From Paralithodes platypus (taxonomy: Eukaryota; Arthropoda; Malacostraca; Decapoda; Lithodidae), in contig CM064573.1 of NCBI GenBank assembly GCA_032716605.1, positions 8,544,440 through 8,608,439 on the forward strand: a DNA stretch of 64,000 bases. Reading direction: 5' to 3'. Position 1 is the stretch's first letter. Every line of letters starts with the position of its first letter. Positions 34,272 through 46,215 of the stretch are shown in pieces. The position numbers were made by a program, and so were the translations under genes. A model generated the notes under the pieces. It was not told the origin of the DNA, did no database searches, and saw only the letters and a program-made list of their open reading frames with translations.

Positions 34272-34481
34272 TTATAATGTATTTATTTCGTAGGCAGTAT
34301 TTATTGATAAATATATTTGTCTTTCAAGCAAAAAATAGTGTAAAATCATCAATGATACCTAAACAAAACTGCATCAATACTCAAGGGGTTAACCAAGATT
34401 CACTCCCCTGTCACCAACAGTCACAAGTAACATAATAATAGATATATAATTCGAATTATTCACTAAACACTTTCACTGGTG

Positions 34482-36283
34482 TGACGTTAACCACTCCGTT
34501 AGAACCGCATGGCTTGTCCTACAGTGACTCGCTAGGATCACCAGGGCAGTGGATGGGGCTACAGTTTATGTATTAGAGTGTGCTTTATTTCATATGAAAG
34601 CTCGTGTCATGGGCAGTCCAGAAAGGCTCTTTGTTTTCACCCATGTCAAGGCTTTATATATTTAATTGTAAAGTATATGTTTTATCATTAACTAGTAATG
34701 ATGGGATCTGGGAGAGAGAGAGAGAGTAGAACAGAGTGAGAGGGAGCGCACAGTGTTTTTGTCCCGCACGATGACGTCACGGCTGGCTGCCTCGTGAGGG
34801 TTGGTTGGGAGAGGTCCTTACCATGCTGTTAGCTCCCTTGCTAGTGGCTAGAGGACTTGTAACCGCTTTTTTCCCACGCGCCTCGAGCTAGTGCGAGTAT
34901 ATATACAGTTCCTCGCCACTCTCTCCCTCAGATCTGGTTTCTAGAACGCATCCATCTTTTTTCCCTTGCTATCTGCCCCCCCCCCCCCCCCCGCTCCGCA
35001 CCTGAGAATCTTTTCCTCTGCCTACCTCTCTCTTTTTTCATATCTTTCACCACCTTTTTATTAATATTATATCCCCTCTGGTTAACTCTGCAAAATCAGC
35101 TTCATGCTGGCCAGTTGTATTGTGCGTTAAGGTCTGATATAACCCATGTATGTTATTTGTTAAGATAAGTGGATCACGAAGCATTGGTTGGCTTTCATAT
35201 TGCCGCTTCCTATAATTATTAGTGTTCTGCTGGATTAGATAATGCTAGACTAGGAGTCTGATATTATAAGGTATTGTTTCCTATGAGTGCTGGCTTTAGA
35301 AAAAGCGGCACGACATACCTGAAAACTGGAGTTGATTGAGTAAATTCTAGTCTGTGTGCCATTGAGAGTAGAGCATGCACGAATGAGGGCTTTTTGCCTA
35401 TACCATTCTGCACTGTTCTAGTCTCGATTGTTTGTCTTTGAGGTACGCCAGGAGAATGCTTAATACTTCGGTATTAAGGTTTCTCAAGAGAGCTACCCTT
35501 CCCTATAACGTAATATTTGACGCACAGACTTGAGATTTGCACTAGGCTATGCGGCATGCCATGCGCACCAGTATCTCGTATCATTGACTCTAGCTAGACT
35601 TTATCAGTCACAGTAGACATTAAGTATATTATACCAATTACTCTTTTTATGTATACCCGTTTATGATTACACAAGCATTTCGCAGCCTAGTTTGATGTAT
35701 TGAGACACAAACGACTTAGGCTCTTTTTGTTGATAGGAATACTGCATTGTCGTGGCGATTATTATTATTGTTGTAGTGTTTAGGATATTCTTGGCTCCGA
35801 CGGCATTATATATTCTGCCTTTTTGTGTGCATAGCCTGCACGAGCATTGTTCCGCTGCCTCACTTTTTGGGTTCCATTTCCGATACGAGCATCTTTATAG
35901 CATCTAACATTTAAAGAAGATTCCTTGTTAGTGTTGAAGGACTTTAGTGCACTTTCTTTCATGCAGGAGTGCCTGACATTTATTGATTAAAGTAACGTAA
36001 GCTGTAACTTCTCTTACCACCTTACTGTGCATACCATAGCCAAGCACCTTCGGTTATAGGTAGTAATAGGCTGTTTTCACATAACATTAAGCCTAGAGTA
36101 GACGCACATTTATTGAGAGTTTGATAGCCTATTATTGCATATAGAACTCTGTAGAGTATTTGTTTTCTTTGTTCACTGGGAATATACATCAGAGGTTGGA
36201 GCTAGCGCTTTCCGTTGTAACATTTATGCCATTACTAGTCCAATGAATAAGAGCCCTGATATATTTGAACCCCAGTCGTAACA
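34482..36283 (+). repeat. Gypsy-3 5' LTR
   Basis: About 1802 bp, from TGACGTTAACCACTCC to CCCAGTCGTAACA. It nearly matches the right LTR (40537-41797 plus 45713-46215). A TATATATA box at 34899-34906 precedes a C/T-rich leader and a poly-C run (about 34977-34992). The primer binding site begins at 36286 (TGGCGACCTTACCTAGGAT). 34272-34481, before it, holds nothing recognisable. Confidence 0.85.
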
Positions 36284-36501
36284 AATGGCGACCTTACCTA
36301 GGATTTGGTGAACCTACATTTATTAAGCAGGGAACATTTGTTGTTTTGGGGAATATTTTGCGGGGATCAGCAAGAATAATTTTGTTTTGCAACATAGTAT
36401 AGCCCTTGAGTATTTCCGAGAATTTTTGTGTGTATATCGAGGTATAAGAGTTTGGGGTGCTTCTTTTCTGAATATTGTGGTGAGAAATTTTTGTGAGCAT
36501 C

Positions 36502-38146
36502 ATGTCTTATACCGGATCAGAGGAGAATGGAGACACAGTACATAATGTCGAGACTGAGGAACAGCAGTATGGTGAAAGGGTTAATCGGGTAAACTGGTAG
36601 GAGGATGCTAGGATATTTTTGCAATGGCCTGTTACTGCCGAGCGGTTGGAGGGTATGGATCGGTATGGTCTTCAATGCCTGGCCACAGCTATCGGTCATG
36701 CGTCATGCGGTTACTAGCAGCATGACCAAGGATAACTTGATAACGTGTGTACTGGGCAGGGTGACTGGTGAGCGAGATGGGTTGAGTGCTCAGAGCCCTT
36801 CGGCCATGCTTCCCCTACACTCGACTCCCAGCCATCCCAGTGGTTTGCCGACCCCGGGTACGCTTCCACAGGTGGGTGGTGACTGGCAGGGTGGGTTGCC
36901 CCTGGGGGGACCACCGGTAATTTCAAACATTGTAGCACCTTCACCTCCTCAAGGGTTATCTCCAGAATTATTGCTTCAGCTCGAATTAGCTAAGATTGAA
37001 GAGAGAAAGGCTATCAGGGCAGGTGAGCAGCAAATAGAATTAGCCAAGATAGAAGAGAGAGCCAAGCTAGCAAAAATCCAAGCTTATTTAGAGTCGACTA
37101 GGTACTGTGCCGACATGGACGTAGAGAAGTCGCGAGTAGAGGCAACGGGACAGCGACTTGGGGCTGGTAACCGTGTTCATGAGCAGTCTCTCTCGCACTT
37201 ATTGAAACTGGTTCCGGTGTTTGATGAGAGTGGTGTAACAGAATTTTGTACACGCTTTGAGAAGAAGTGCCAGGAACACCAGTGGCCAGAGAATAAATGG
37301 GCAGCACTTGTATCCTCTAGATTAATAGGCAAGGGTCTTAAAGCCTACGATGCGTTACATTTGGAGTCATGTATTGTGTATGAGGATCTCAAGGAGCCTG
37401 TCCTGAGGGCTTACGAACTGCAACCAGAAACGTACCGTTTGAAGTTCCGGGGTGTAACTAAGGGAAGAGATAGCACCTTTTTGGAACACGCCCGGGACTT
37501 GTCCGATGCTATGGGGAACTGGCTCCGATATGAGAAGGTCACAACATTTGATGAAATTAAGCAGTTAATGATGTTGGAGCAGTTCTTTAAGAGCACGGGC
37601 GGTGATCTAACTTTGAACTTAAAGGAGAAAAACCCAAGAACTCTAGTCGAAGCAGCAGAAATGGCTGATCGACGGCTGTCGTTGATTCGGGGTTGCAGGT
37701 CCTCACAGAAGTACGATGTAAGTGCTAAGGACCGTTATCCTCCCCCTCCCCGTAACAATGACACATTTAAACAGAAGAGCCATGAAACTAAAACTGAATC
37801 CAAACCTTACACCACACCGTATGTGAAAAGTCAGGGGCCTTTTACATCACAGTATAAGCCGAAACCGAAATTGATGTGTTTTAGTTGCCACCAGGAGGGT
37901 CATAAGGCAAATGAGTGCCCTAGTCGACCTCCTCCGGCAGCCGTGTCTTTTGCTCAAGGCATTGGAGTGTTCAAGAGGACATCAGAGTTTGTTAGAGGCA
38001 TTTCTTCCGAGGTAAATACACTGCCAGTGCAGAAGGATCCGGAAGGCTTATTCCCTGTCCGTGATGCCTTTAGTGACCACAGGGGACTTGGTTGTGTGGA
38101 GTGGGGGGGTAGAAGATATGAGGTGAGAATTTTGCGTGACACTGGG
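36502..38146 (+). pseudogene. Gypsy-3 gag and start of protease
   Basis: Gag of Gypsy-3. A likely start at 36502 (MSYTGSEENG) is followed by a TAG at 36598 and a frameshift near 36715. From there a long frame runs to 38164. It has a proline-rich segment, a charged helix (LELAKIEERKAIRAGEQQIE), and a capsid-like region (LVPVFDESGVTEF, QWPENKWAALVSSRL, QPETYRLKF). A CCHC zinc knuckle, CFSCHQEGHKANEC, lies at 37877-37918. The frame then enters the protease and reaches the catalytic DTG at 38138-38146. There the frame shifts by one base and the protein ends eight codons later. Confidence 0.85.
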
Positions 38147-39546
38147 CATTGCAAACACTGTTGAGAAATTTCACTGGTAAACCTGTCAATACGGCGCGGG
38201 TGGTTGTGGTTCAGGGAGTTAATGCGACAAGGTCATACCCGCTTGTAAGAATGAAGGTGGAAGTTGATGGTGTGACTCGAGACCTGGATGTAGAAATTGT
38301 GGAGAAGTTACCTGTTGGGGGCGTCGACCTCCTTCTCGGCAACGACTTTGCGGGACCTACTTCTGAGGCTCCACCCTTGGTCGTTGCCGAGAAGCCGGCC
38401 GACGTGAGTAGGGAGGAGCAGGAGTGGGTTGAGAAGTGTCCGGTGCAGCCTATGGCGTGTGTTGTCACCGGAGATCCTGCATCCAGGGAGTCACATTCTG
38501 GTCAACAATCTTTAGATCAGCGGAGGAAGGGTACTGAGAAGGGGTTGAAAGTTGATGCGGTTGAGAGTTTAGTGTCAACGGACCTTCTCGGGGACTCAGT
38601 ATTAGGACCAAATATCGAGTCTGAAGACGACCCAGTAACTGTTGTGGAAAAGGCAGAGGATGGGCTTAAAAAGACGAAAGAGTTGAAGGAGGACAGTGAT
38701 GCACAGTCGGGAGATGTAGCAACAAGGTACCCTGACGCGTACCCTATGAGAAATGGTTCGGCGAAGACGGTGGTCCAAAGCTTGCTAGTGTATTTCTCCC
38801 GGTATGGTTGCCCGGAGGGGAGTCAGTCAGTCCAGGGACCCAACTTCACTTCTAGCCTCTTTGTCCAAGCAATGCTGCAGCATGGGATTGTTGGGGTTGT
38901 GTCATCTGCGTATCATCCGGAGAGCCAGGGTGTGTTAGAGCGATGGCACTCAGCCTTGAAATCTGTGCTTCGTTGTTGTTGCTTTGAGAGTGGGAAGGAT
39001 TGGGATCTTGGCCTGCCATGTGTTTTGTTTGCTGTGTGGGAGGTACCTGGGGAGAGTTTAGGATTCAGCCCTAATGAGCTCGTCTTTGGACACCGTGTCA
39101 GAGGGCCTCTCCATATGGTTGAAGAAGTATGGGAGGGCGCAGAAAAACCTTGTTCTATGCTCAAGTGTGTCCTCAACAGTCGAGAACGGATGTTGCGCAG
39201 TCTGGAGTTGGCTGGCCGTAATTTGACTAGCTCTCAGGCCCTCAGGAAGGACAGGTACGACCTCAAGGTTGAACTCAGGGAGTTTCACGTGGGTCAGGAG
39301 GTGTTGATTCTACTGCCCCTTGTAGGTCACCCCTTATCCGCGAAGTACGCTGGTCCTTATAGGGTGGTGGAGGAGCTATCGGACCTGGTTTACTTGGTAG
39401 CCACTCCAGACAGACGGAAGCGCAATCAGTTATGTCATGTTAATCCCATGAAGGAGTATGGGAGGCACCCCCCTGAGCCTCTCACTGTGCCTGTGATGAC
39501 GTTTAGCAGTCAAGGTGGAGAAGGAGAACGGGACAGTCAAGCTTAG
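38138..39546 (+). pseudogene. Gypsy-3 protease-integrase with internal deletion
   Basis: Continues from the protease active site in the next frame (QTLLRNFTGKPV, then DLLLGNDFAG). The spacer (38370-38710) is acidic. The frame then passes without a break into the middle of the integrase core (ATRYPDAYPMRN), so the HHCC finger and first catalytic aspartate have been deleted in frame. The second catalytic position reads QSVQGPNFTS instead of the expected QSDQG, a D-to-V change. The glutamate is kept (HPESQGVLER). The GPY/F module follows (YAGPYRVVEEL, HVNPMKEYGR). A TAG at 39544 ends it. The integrase is dead. Confidence 0.85.
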
Positions 39547-40053
39547 GTGGAGGATAACTGGAAGGATAAGAAGTTCAAATGGGCGCCTGAGTGTGAGAAG
39601 GTGTTTAGGGAAGTAAAACACCTGTTGTGCACTCACCCGATCCTTAGGGCCCCTGACTTTAGCCTACCTTTCCAACTAGCAATGGAGGCTAGTGGTGTGG
39701 GGGTTGGTGCCGTCCTTGTGGAAAAGGACGATGATGGGCTGGAGCATCCTCTTAGTTTCTGCTCGGAGAAGTACAATTCGGCCCAGGGGAGCTGCTCTGT
39801 TGTCGAGGAGGAGCTGCTGGCGGTTGTACTTGCTCTGAGGCATTTCGAGGTCTGTGTTCCAGCCTATGGTCCGGTCGTTGTAGTTTACCCAGATCATCAC
39901 CCTCTCAAGTTCTTGGACCAGTTTCACAATCGGAATATGAGGCTGACCAGGTGGTCACTAAGGTTATTGGTATATAACCTGGACATACGCCATATTGCCG
40001 GTTGTGACAACGTGGTTGCAGATGGTCGTTCAAGGGTATATGATCCTGGGTAG
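39547..40053 (+). pseudogene. Gypsy-3 RT thumb and RNase H
   Basis: In the same frame directly after the 39544 stop. KFKWAPECEKVFREVKHLL is the RT connection or thumb. The RNase H domain follows: LAMEASGVGVGAVL (first catalytic D replaced by E), SVVEEELLAVVLALRH (catalytic E kept) and YPDHHPLKFL (D kept). It ends RSRVYDPG at 40053. The RT palm and fingers are missing between 39546 and here. Position after integrase is the key observation. 40054-40519 is non-coding 3' sequence. Confidence 0.85.
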
Positions 40054-40519
40054 ATTGACACACGGGTAGCCTCCTGCTTTAGTTTGGATAGTATTTTTTC
40101 GTTTGGTGCTTGTTGGCTCGCGGTTGTAGCCCAGCGTATTGGGTCGTAAAGCAGGAGTTGAGCGTTTGGTATAGAAGAAAAAACTAGGTTTGCCCCTATA
40201 GTGCAGCCGAAATAAACAAATTATAAACATAAAAATCAAATAAAAACTCTTTCTTTGATAGTTGAATTTTGTTAGTATGTTATAGCAGTAATTCTGAGTT
40301 GCACCCCTCTCAGAATGCTGGGCTAGAGAAGCTCGCTCTTGAGGAGCATAACTACATATAATTTAACCGATGGTGTTGGGGAGGGTTATAATTTTGAAAA
40401 ATGTTTTGTTGAAGAACTGTGCCAGATATTGTACTGCCGCTGGGTGATGGGAAGTGGAGATATAGCATGGGTTCAAACCATCAGATTTTTGTGAGCCTTG
40501 GGGCCTCTGAGAAAAATCT

Positions 40520-40536
40520 TGGGGGGGGGGGGGGGG
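40520..40536 (+). promoter_or_regulatory. Gypsy-3 polypurine tract (17 G)
   Basis: An unbroken run of G directly before the TGACGTT start of the 3' LTR. It sits where the plus-strand primer is expected. A pure poly-G tract is unusual for this role and may have expanded after insertion. Confidence 0.6.
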
Positions 40537-43500
40537 TGACGTTAACCACTCCGTTAGAACCGCATGGCTTGTCCTACAGTGACTCGCTAGGATCGCCAGG
40601 GCAGTGGATGGGGCTACAGTTTATGTATTAGAGTGTGCTTTATTTCATATGAAAGCTTGTGTCATGGGCAGTCCAGAAAGGCTCTTTGTTTTCACCCATG
40701 TCAAGGCTTTATATATTTAATTGTAAAGTATATGTTTTATCATTAACTAGTAATGATGGGATCTGGGAGAGAGAGAGAGTAGAACAGAGTGAGAGGGAGC
40801 GCGCAGTGTTTTTGTCCCGCTCGATGACGTCACGGCTGGCTGCCTTGTGGGTGTTGGTTGGGAGAGGTCCTTACCATGCTGTTAGCTCCCTTGCTAGTGG
40901 CTAGAGGACTTGTAACCGCTTTTTTCCCACGCGCCTCGAGCTAGTGCGAGTATATATACAGTTCCTCGCCACTCTCTCCCTCAGATCTGGTTTCTAGAAC
41001 GCATCCATCTTTTTTCCCTTGCTATCTGCCCCCCCCCCCGCTCCGCACCTGAGAATCTTTTCCTCTGCCTAGCTCTCTCTTTTTCATATCTTTCACCACC
41101 TTTTTATTAATATTATATCCCCTCTGGTTAACTCTGCAAAATCAGCTTAATGCTCGTTAAGGTCTGATATAACCCATGTATGTTAGTTGTTAAGATAAGT
41201 GGATCACGAAGCATTGGTTGGCTTTCATATTGCCGCTTCCTATAATTATTAGTGTTCTGCTGGATTAGATAATGCTAGACTAGGAGTCTGATATTATAAG
41301 GTATTGTTTCCTATGAGTGCTGGCTTTAGGAAAAGCTGCACGACATACCTGAGAACTGGAGTTGATTGAGTAAATTCTAGTCTGTGTGCCATTGAGAGTA
41401 GAGCATGCACGAATGAGGGCTTTTTGCCTATACCATTCTGCACTGTTCTAGTCTCGATTGTTTGTCTTTGAGGTACGCCAGGAGAATGCTTAATACTTCG
41501 GTATTAAGGTTTCTCAAGAGAGCTACCCTTCCCTATAACGTAATATTTGACGCACAGACTTGAGATTTGCACTAGGCTATGCGGCATGCCATGCGCACCA
41601 GTATCTCGTATCATTGACTCTAGCTAGACTTTATCAGTCACAGTAGACATTAAGTATATTAAACCAATTACTCTTTTTATGTATACCCGTTTATGATTAC
41701 ACAAGCATTTCGCAGCCTAGTTTGATGTATTGAGACACAAACGACTTAGGCTCTTTTTGTTGATAGGAATACTGCATTGTCGTGGCGATTATTATTATTG
41801 TTGTTGTTGTTGTTGTTGTTCTCTAAGCTGCCTGGCCGAACATCCCCGAGTCCCTGAGAAAGGCCATGGCCACGATCAGGCTTTCCCACAGAGCTCTCAT
41901 TGAGTGTAGATTGTGTTGTTGGCGTAAGTGGTTGTGTGAAATGCAGTCTTCTATGATGTGTTTAAAGGTATGGGGTGCTGTGTTACACCCCGGGCAGGCG
42001 TCGACAACAGAGTCATCCAGTCTCTTCTGATAGCTCAGGAGAGCTGGATGGTGTCCGCATCTCAGCCTGGCCAGGTGGACTCTGTCCTCGCGAGGAAGGG
42101 AGGATTCGGAAGGATGGATTTCGGGAGGTCGTGCATGCAGCTGCGTGTTTGATGAGTGGATGGATCGGTGAGAGATATGAGTATGTGCTTCTGGAAGTTG
42201 GTTCGGGGTGGGCAGGGAGGGAGAGAGGACAATAATTGTGCGTGATACCGTGTGCTGGGTGTTGTTTTGATATTTCTTGGTGTCTGTGGGTGTGTTGCCA
42301 TGTAGTTTAGTGGGTGGTCTTGGTTCGTGGAGGCTGCTGCCAGGAATTGAGTGCCTCTCATGTCCAGATGGTCTTTGACTTTGAGGATTTTGGTTTCTTG
42401 ATGTTGGTGATCTGTGGGTGCAGTAGCTGTGCAGCCTGTAATGATCTTCAGGGCTTTGTTTTGAATAGTCTGTAAGGTCTTATGATGTGTTTCAGCTAGG
42501 TTAGAAGCCCAGGCTGGGCTTCCATATTCCATCACTGATCTTATGTATTGTTTATATACTGTGGTGGTAGTTTTTTGTTGTGTCCAAATTTTGTGTGAGC
42601 AAGTGACCTGAGGGCGTTAAGTCTGGGTGTCAGTTTCTTTTAATGTTTGTGGTGTGCTGTTTGAATGTCATATGAGTATCATATGTTACTCCTAGGATTT
42701 TGGGTGTATGTGTATATGTGTTGTTTATGGTGAGTTGAGGGATGTATTCGTGTTCTCCTGTCCAACTTGTGAGCAGGGTTGCGGTGGATTTGGCTGGGGC
42801 TAGATTAAGTCTGTTTGTAGTGCACCAGCCATGTAGTGTGTTGAGATAGGGTTGAAGGAGATCTGTTGCTCTTTTTGGGTCATGGTGTGTGCATGTGAGT
42901 GTTATGTCATCTGCATAGGAGGCTAAGTTTATTTGGGGCGTATTGGGTGTAGTTATATCGTGCATGTACAGATTGAAGAGTGCGGGCGATAGGACGGATC
43001 CTTGTGGGACTCCGTTTGGAAAGTTTCTGATTTTAGATGACTGACCGGCAAAAGATACGTGTGCACATCTACCTGCTAGGAAGTTGGCCAGCCACTTTTT
43101 GTGTTGTTGTGCATGTTTGTGTTGTAGATTTTGTTTGTTAGGTTGTGGCGGGGGATGGCATCGAAGGCTTTACTAATGTCGAGTGTGGCTAATAGTGATC
43201 TGTGTGGTGGTCTAGCTGAATTGATGCCGTCGAAAGCTCTTTGTGTAAGGTCTGTGAGAAGAGTGTTTGTGGAGTGCAGTGGCCTAAAGCCATGTTGTGT
43301 TGGAGCTAGGGGTAGGTCGGGTGTAATTAGTTGTAATACTAGGCGTTCCATGACTTTGGAGGGGGAACAAAGGAGTGTGATGGGGCGGTGCGAGGAGGGT
43401 AGCGTGGGGTCTTTGTTGGGTTTGGGGAATGTGATGATGAACCATGCTTCCAAATGTCTGGTATTGTGTTGTGTGAATAGCTGTAGTTTGATATGTTAGT

Positions 43501-44336
43501 GAGTTCTTGTATGCCTTGTGGTCCCAGGTGTCTGAGCTGTGTGTTGTCTAGGCCACAGGCGGGTGAGTGCTTGAGATTGTTGATGATATGCTTTGTCTGG
43601 TGATTGGTGAAGTAGTCAGGGTCTGTGGGGAATTGTCTCTTACGTCGGATGACACGTCGGTCGTCTTTGTGAGGTTTTAGGTGGCTGACATGTGAGAAGT
43701 GATTGATGAGAGTGTTTGCTTGTTGTTTACATGAAGGAGTAGAGTCTGTTGTTGTGATTGCAGCATGTGATTGTGTTGTGTTGCTGTTGGAAAGTGTGAT
43801 GCTGTTTAGTGTTTTGTAGAGTTTTTTGGGGTTTGCAGTGTTTGTAGGAAGTTATTCCAATTTAGTTTTTGTTGTTCTTGTATTTTGTTGTTAGATTGGG
43901 TGTTGAGTGCTTGAATTTGTTGTGTGATGTCTTGTGTGTGGGGTGCTGGGGAGTGTTTCAGTATGTCGCGTTGTCTGATGAGGTTTTGAATTTCTGGTGT
44001 GAAGTTGGGGTTGTCTTTTTCTGTTACCTCTTGGAATGTGTTTCTTGTCAGCGTTTTGGATAGTTTTATTGAGTATGTGTACAGCATTGTTGATGTTAGT
44101 GATGGGTGTACTGTTTAGAGTTGTGAAGTGTTGTTCTGTCTCATTTGTGAATGCTTCCCAGTTAGCTCTTTTATAATTGGTGTATGTGTGTTTGTGGCTA
44201 GCTGGGGTGAGTCTGGTTTTGGTGGTGATAATGATCGGGAGGTGGTCAGAGCCTAAGGTTCTGACCACCCTCCAGGATGTTGTGGGGGCGAGTTCTGGGG
44301 AGCAAAAGGTGATGTCTGGAGATGATGGGTTATAGA

Positions 44337-45244
44337 GTTATCATGGGTTATCACCGAAACGTCAATAAAATACCCTCATTGTTCCCTGATTAACACCTTA
44401 CGAGCGGCCTATGCGGTTTATTTATGTGTACCGCCCAGCGGGGTGTTTTTAGCCAAAATAGGGCTGTTTACGTGATCATTTTCATGCCTAAATAAGACTC
44501 AGAACGTAAAACAAGTACCTATCCCTGAAAGGGCATAAACAGAGCTTTCGAATGACACCATAACGATCCTTGTATGATGGATAGTTTTCTTGCAATAACC
44601 ATGCAACGCGAGTGCAAAAAGCAGGTAATTCGGTACTTTCGGTACATAATTGAGTATGTAGCGAGTGAGGAGGGAGCTGAGATTTGTGTCAGTAGGTTCG
44701 CCGCGGTGGTCTGGAGCAGTCATACGCTCGCTAGTCTCCTGCCACCACTTGTCTCTCTCTCTCAGCCACATTACGTGCTGAAATTGCCACTCGAGTTATG
44801 TCGAGCGCCGCCACATAGTCCAGCTTTATTTAACTCGACTTATGTTGCTCGCCGCTATTAAGGGTTAAATAGCACTGTATGAATATTCCCATATTCAAAA
44901 TATGCTATAGGGGTGCAATGCCTGGTGAGTTATCTGCTCAACAGGTGGCGTTGTGTGTGTGTAAGTGTGAGAGTCCGAGTCTAGGGGCTGAGACAGTGAA
45001 GCACGGGAACGAGATGGCTTCAGAGATGGGGTCGTTTCGGGCCATGAGTGAGCACCGTGCCTCATGTGAAGGCAAGATGGCAGGTGCTCGTTGTACTCTA
45101 CGTGCTTCACATGTCTCACTCCCTAGACTGGAACAAGACCTCACAGGCTTCACTGTTCATTGTAAAGCGGTGAATGTTAAGGCTCTCAGCCTATGCCCGA
45201 GAGGAAGTAAGTTGGTATATAGAAAAAAAAAAAAAAAAAAAAAA
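44337..45244 (+). mobile_element. Poly(A) retroposon of unknown origin inside LINE D
   Basis: A plus-strand insert ending in about 22 A at 45223-45244, interrupting the LINE D endonuclease frame; the reading resumes on either side. Only a three-base GAG duplication is evident. Without the nested MITE it is about 430 bp. It contains 'gaaacgtcaataaaatacc' near its start and a unique 350-bp body (44869-45222) with no homology I recognise. It could be a processed transcript or a SINE. Confidence 0.5.
44390..44868 (-). mobile_element. piggyBac-type MITE, copy 3
   Basis: 479 bp, TTAA at 44390-44393 and 44865-44868, same family as 11348-11835 in the opposite orientation. It lies inside the poly(A) retroposon. 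Confidence 0.8.
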
Positions 45245-46215
45245 AGAGGGCTTGGTGAGGAATATGGGTATGTTGATGGATGTAGTTAAGGATGATGAGG
45301 TTATCGGTTTGGTTTTGTAGTACCAGCCCTCTGTCTGTGTCGGGGTTGTCGACAAACCAGGCCGACGTCTTGGCGTTGAAGTCACCACCCAGGATGATGT
45401 GTGGGGTGTGTGGGGTGTTTGTGATGTGTTGTAAGTGTGGTCTGTATTCATTTGGTGTAGGGGATGTTTGGGGAGGGATGTATGTGTTTATGATGGTTAT
45501 GTTGGAGTTGTTGCCAGTGCGTATAATAATTGACTGTATTTCTGTTGTGTTATCATTTGGGGGGAGGAGGGATTTGGTTTGTACACTGGTTACTATGTAT
45601 GATATTTCTTTTTGTACCAGGGTGATGAGTCCACCGCCCCCGCCGACAGCCCGGTCTTGTCTGATGGTGGTGAAATTATGAAATGTGGGTGTTTTTTGTG
45701 TTGTTATTGTTGTAGTGTTTAGGATATTCTTGGCTCCGACGGCATTATATATTCTGCCTTTTTGTGTGCATAGCCTGCACGAGCATTGTTCCGCTGCCTG
45801 CCTTTTTGGGTTCCATTTCCGATACGAGCATCTTTATAGCATCTAACATTTAAAGAAGATTCCTTGTTAGTGTTGAAGGACTTTAGTGCACTTTCTTTCA
45901 TGCAGGAGTGCCTGACATTTATTGATTAAAGTAACGTAAGCTGTAACTTCTCTTACCACCTTACTTTGCATACCATAGCCAAGCACCTTCGGTTATAGGT
46001 AGTAATAGGCTGTTTTTACATAACATTAAGCCTAGAGTAGATGCACATTTATTGAGAGTTTGATAGCCTATTATTGCATATAGAACTCTGTAGAGTATTT
46101 GTGTTCTTTGTTCACTGGGAATATACATCAGAGGTTGGAGCTAGCGCTTTCCGTTGTAACATTTATGCCATTACTAGTCCAATGAATAAGAGCCCTGATA
46201 TATTTGAACCCCAGT

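Larger units (their letters stand above)
41830..45680 (-). pseudogene. LINE D endonuclease-reverse transcriptase, broken
   Basis: Pol of LINE D in pieces. Endonuclease at 45680-45245 (DRAVGGGGGL, ILGGDFNAKTSAW) and, beyond the nested insert, 44336-44200 (SSPDITF, LGSDHLPI). The linker runs through 43806. RT spans about 43453-42620: PKPNKDPTLPSSHRPITLL, QHGFRPLHST, LDISKAFDAIP, GVPQGSVLSP and the catalytic SYADDITL, then ILGVTYDTHMTF. The C-terminal region (42535-41830) has MMEYGSPAWASN, LRCGHHPALLSYQKRL and a CPGC-H zinc-binding motif. It ends LFGQAA just before the tail. Several frameshifts inactivate it. Confidence 0.85.
41804..45703 (-). mobile_element. LINE D: Jockey-like non-LTR retrotransposon
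   Basis: A minus-strand LINE inserted in the Gypsy-3 right LTR, flanked by a TTATTGTTG duplication (41795-41803 and 45704-45712). It ends in an (AAC)n tail, read as (GTT)n at about 41804-41821. Its last ~80 bp are shared with the SINEs at 16105-16512 and 55843-56143. It is interrupted by a poly(A) retroposon (44337-45244) carrying a MITE. The 5' end lies within the endonuclease domain. Confidence 0.85.
40537..46215 (+). repeat. Gypsy-3 3' LTR, split by LINE D and clipped at its end
   Basis: Two parts, 40537-41803 and 45713-46215, rejoin to match the 5' LTR at 34482-36283. The last ~9 bases (cgtaaca) are lost where G-rich simple sequence begins at 46216. A 16-bp deletion near 41150 and few substitutions distinguish it from the 5' LTR. 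Confidence 0.85.

Noticed and set aside
40659..40904. 81-codon frame after the Gypsy-3 polypurine tract
   Set aside because: Lies wholly in the LTR, and the matching 5' LTR does not keep the same open frame.
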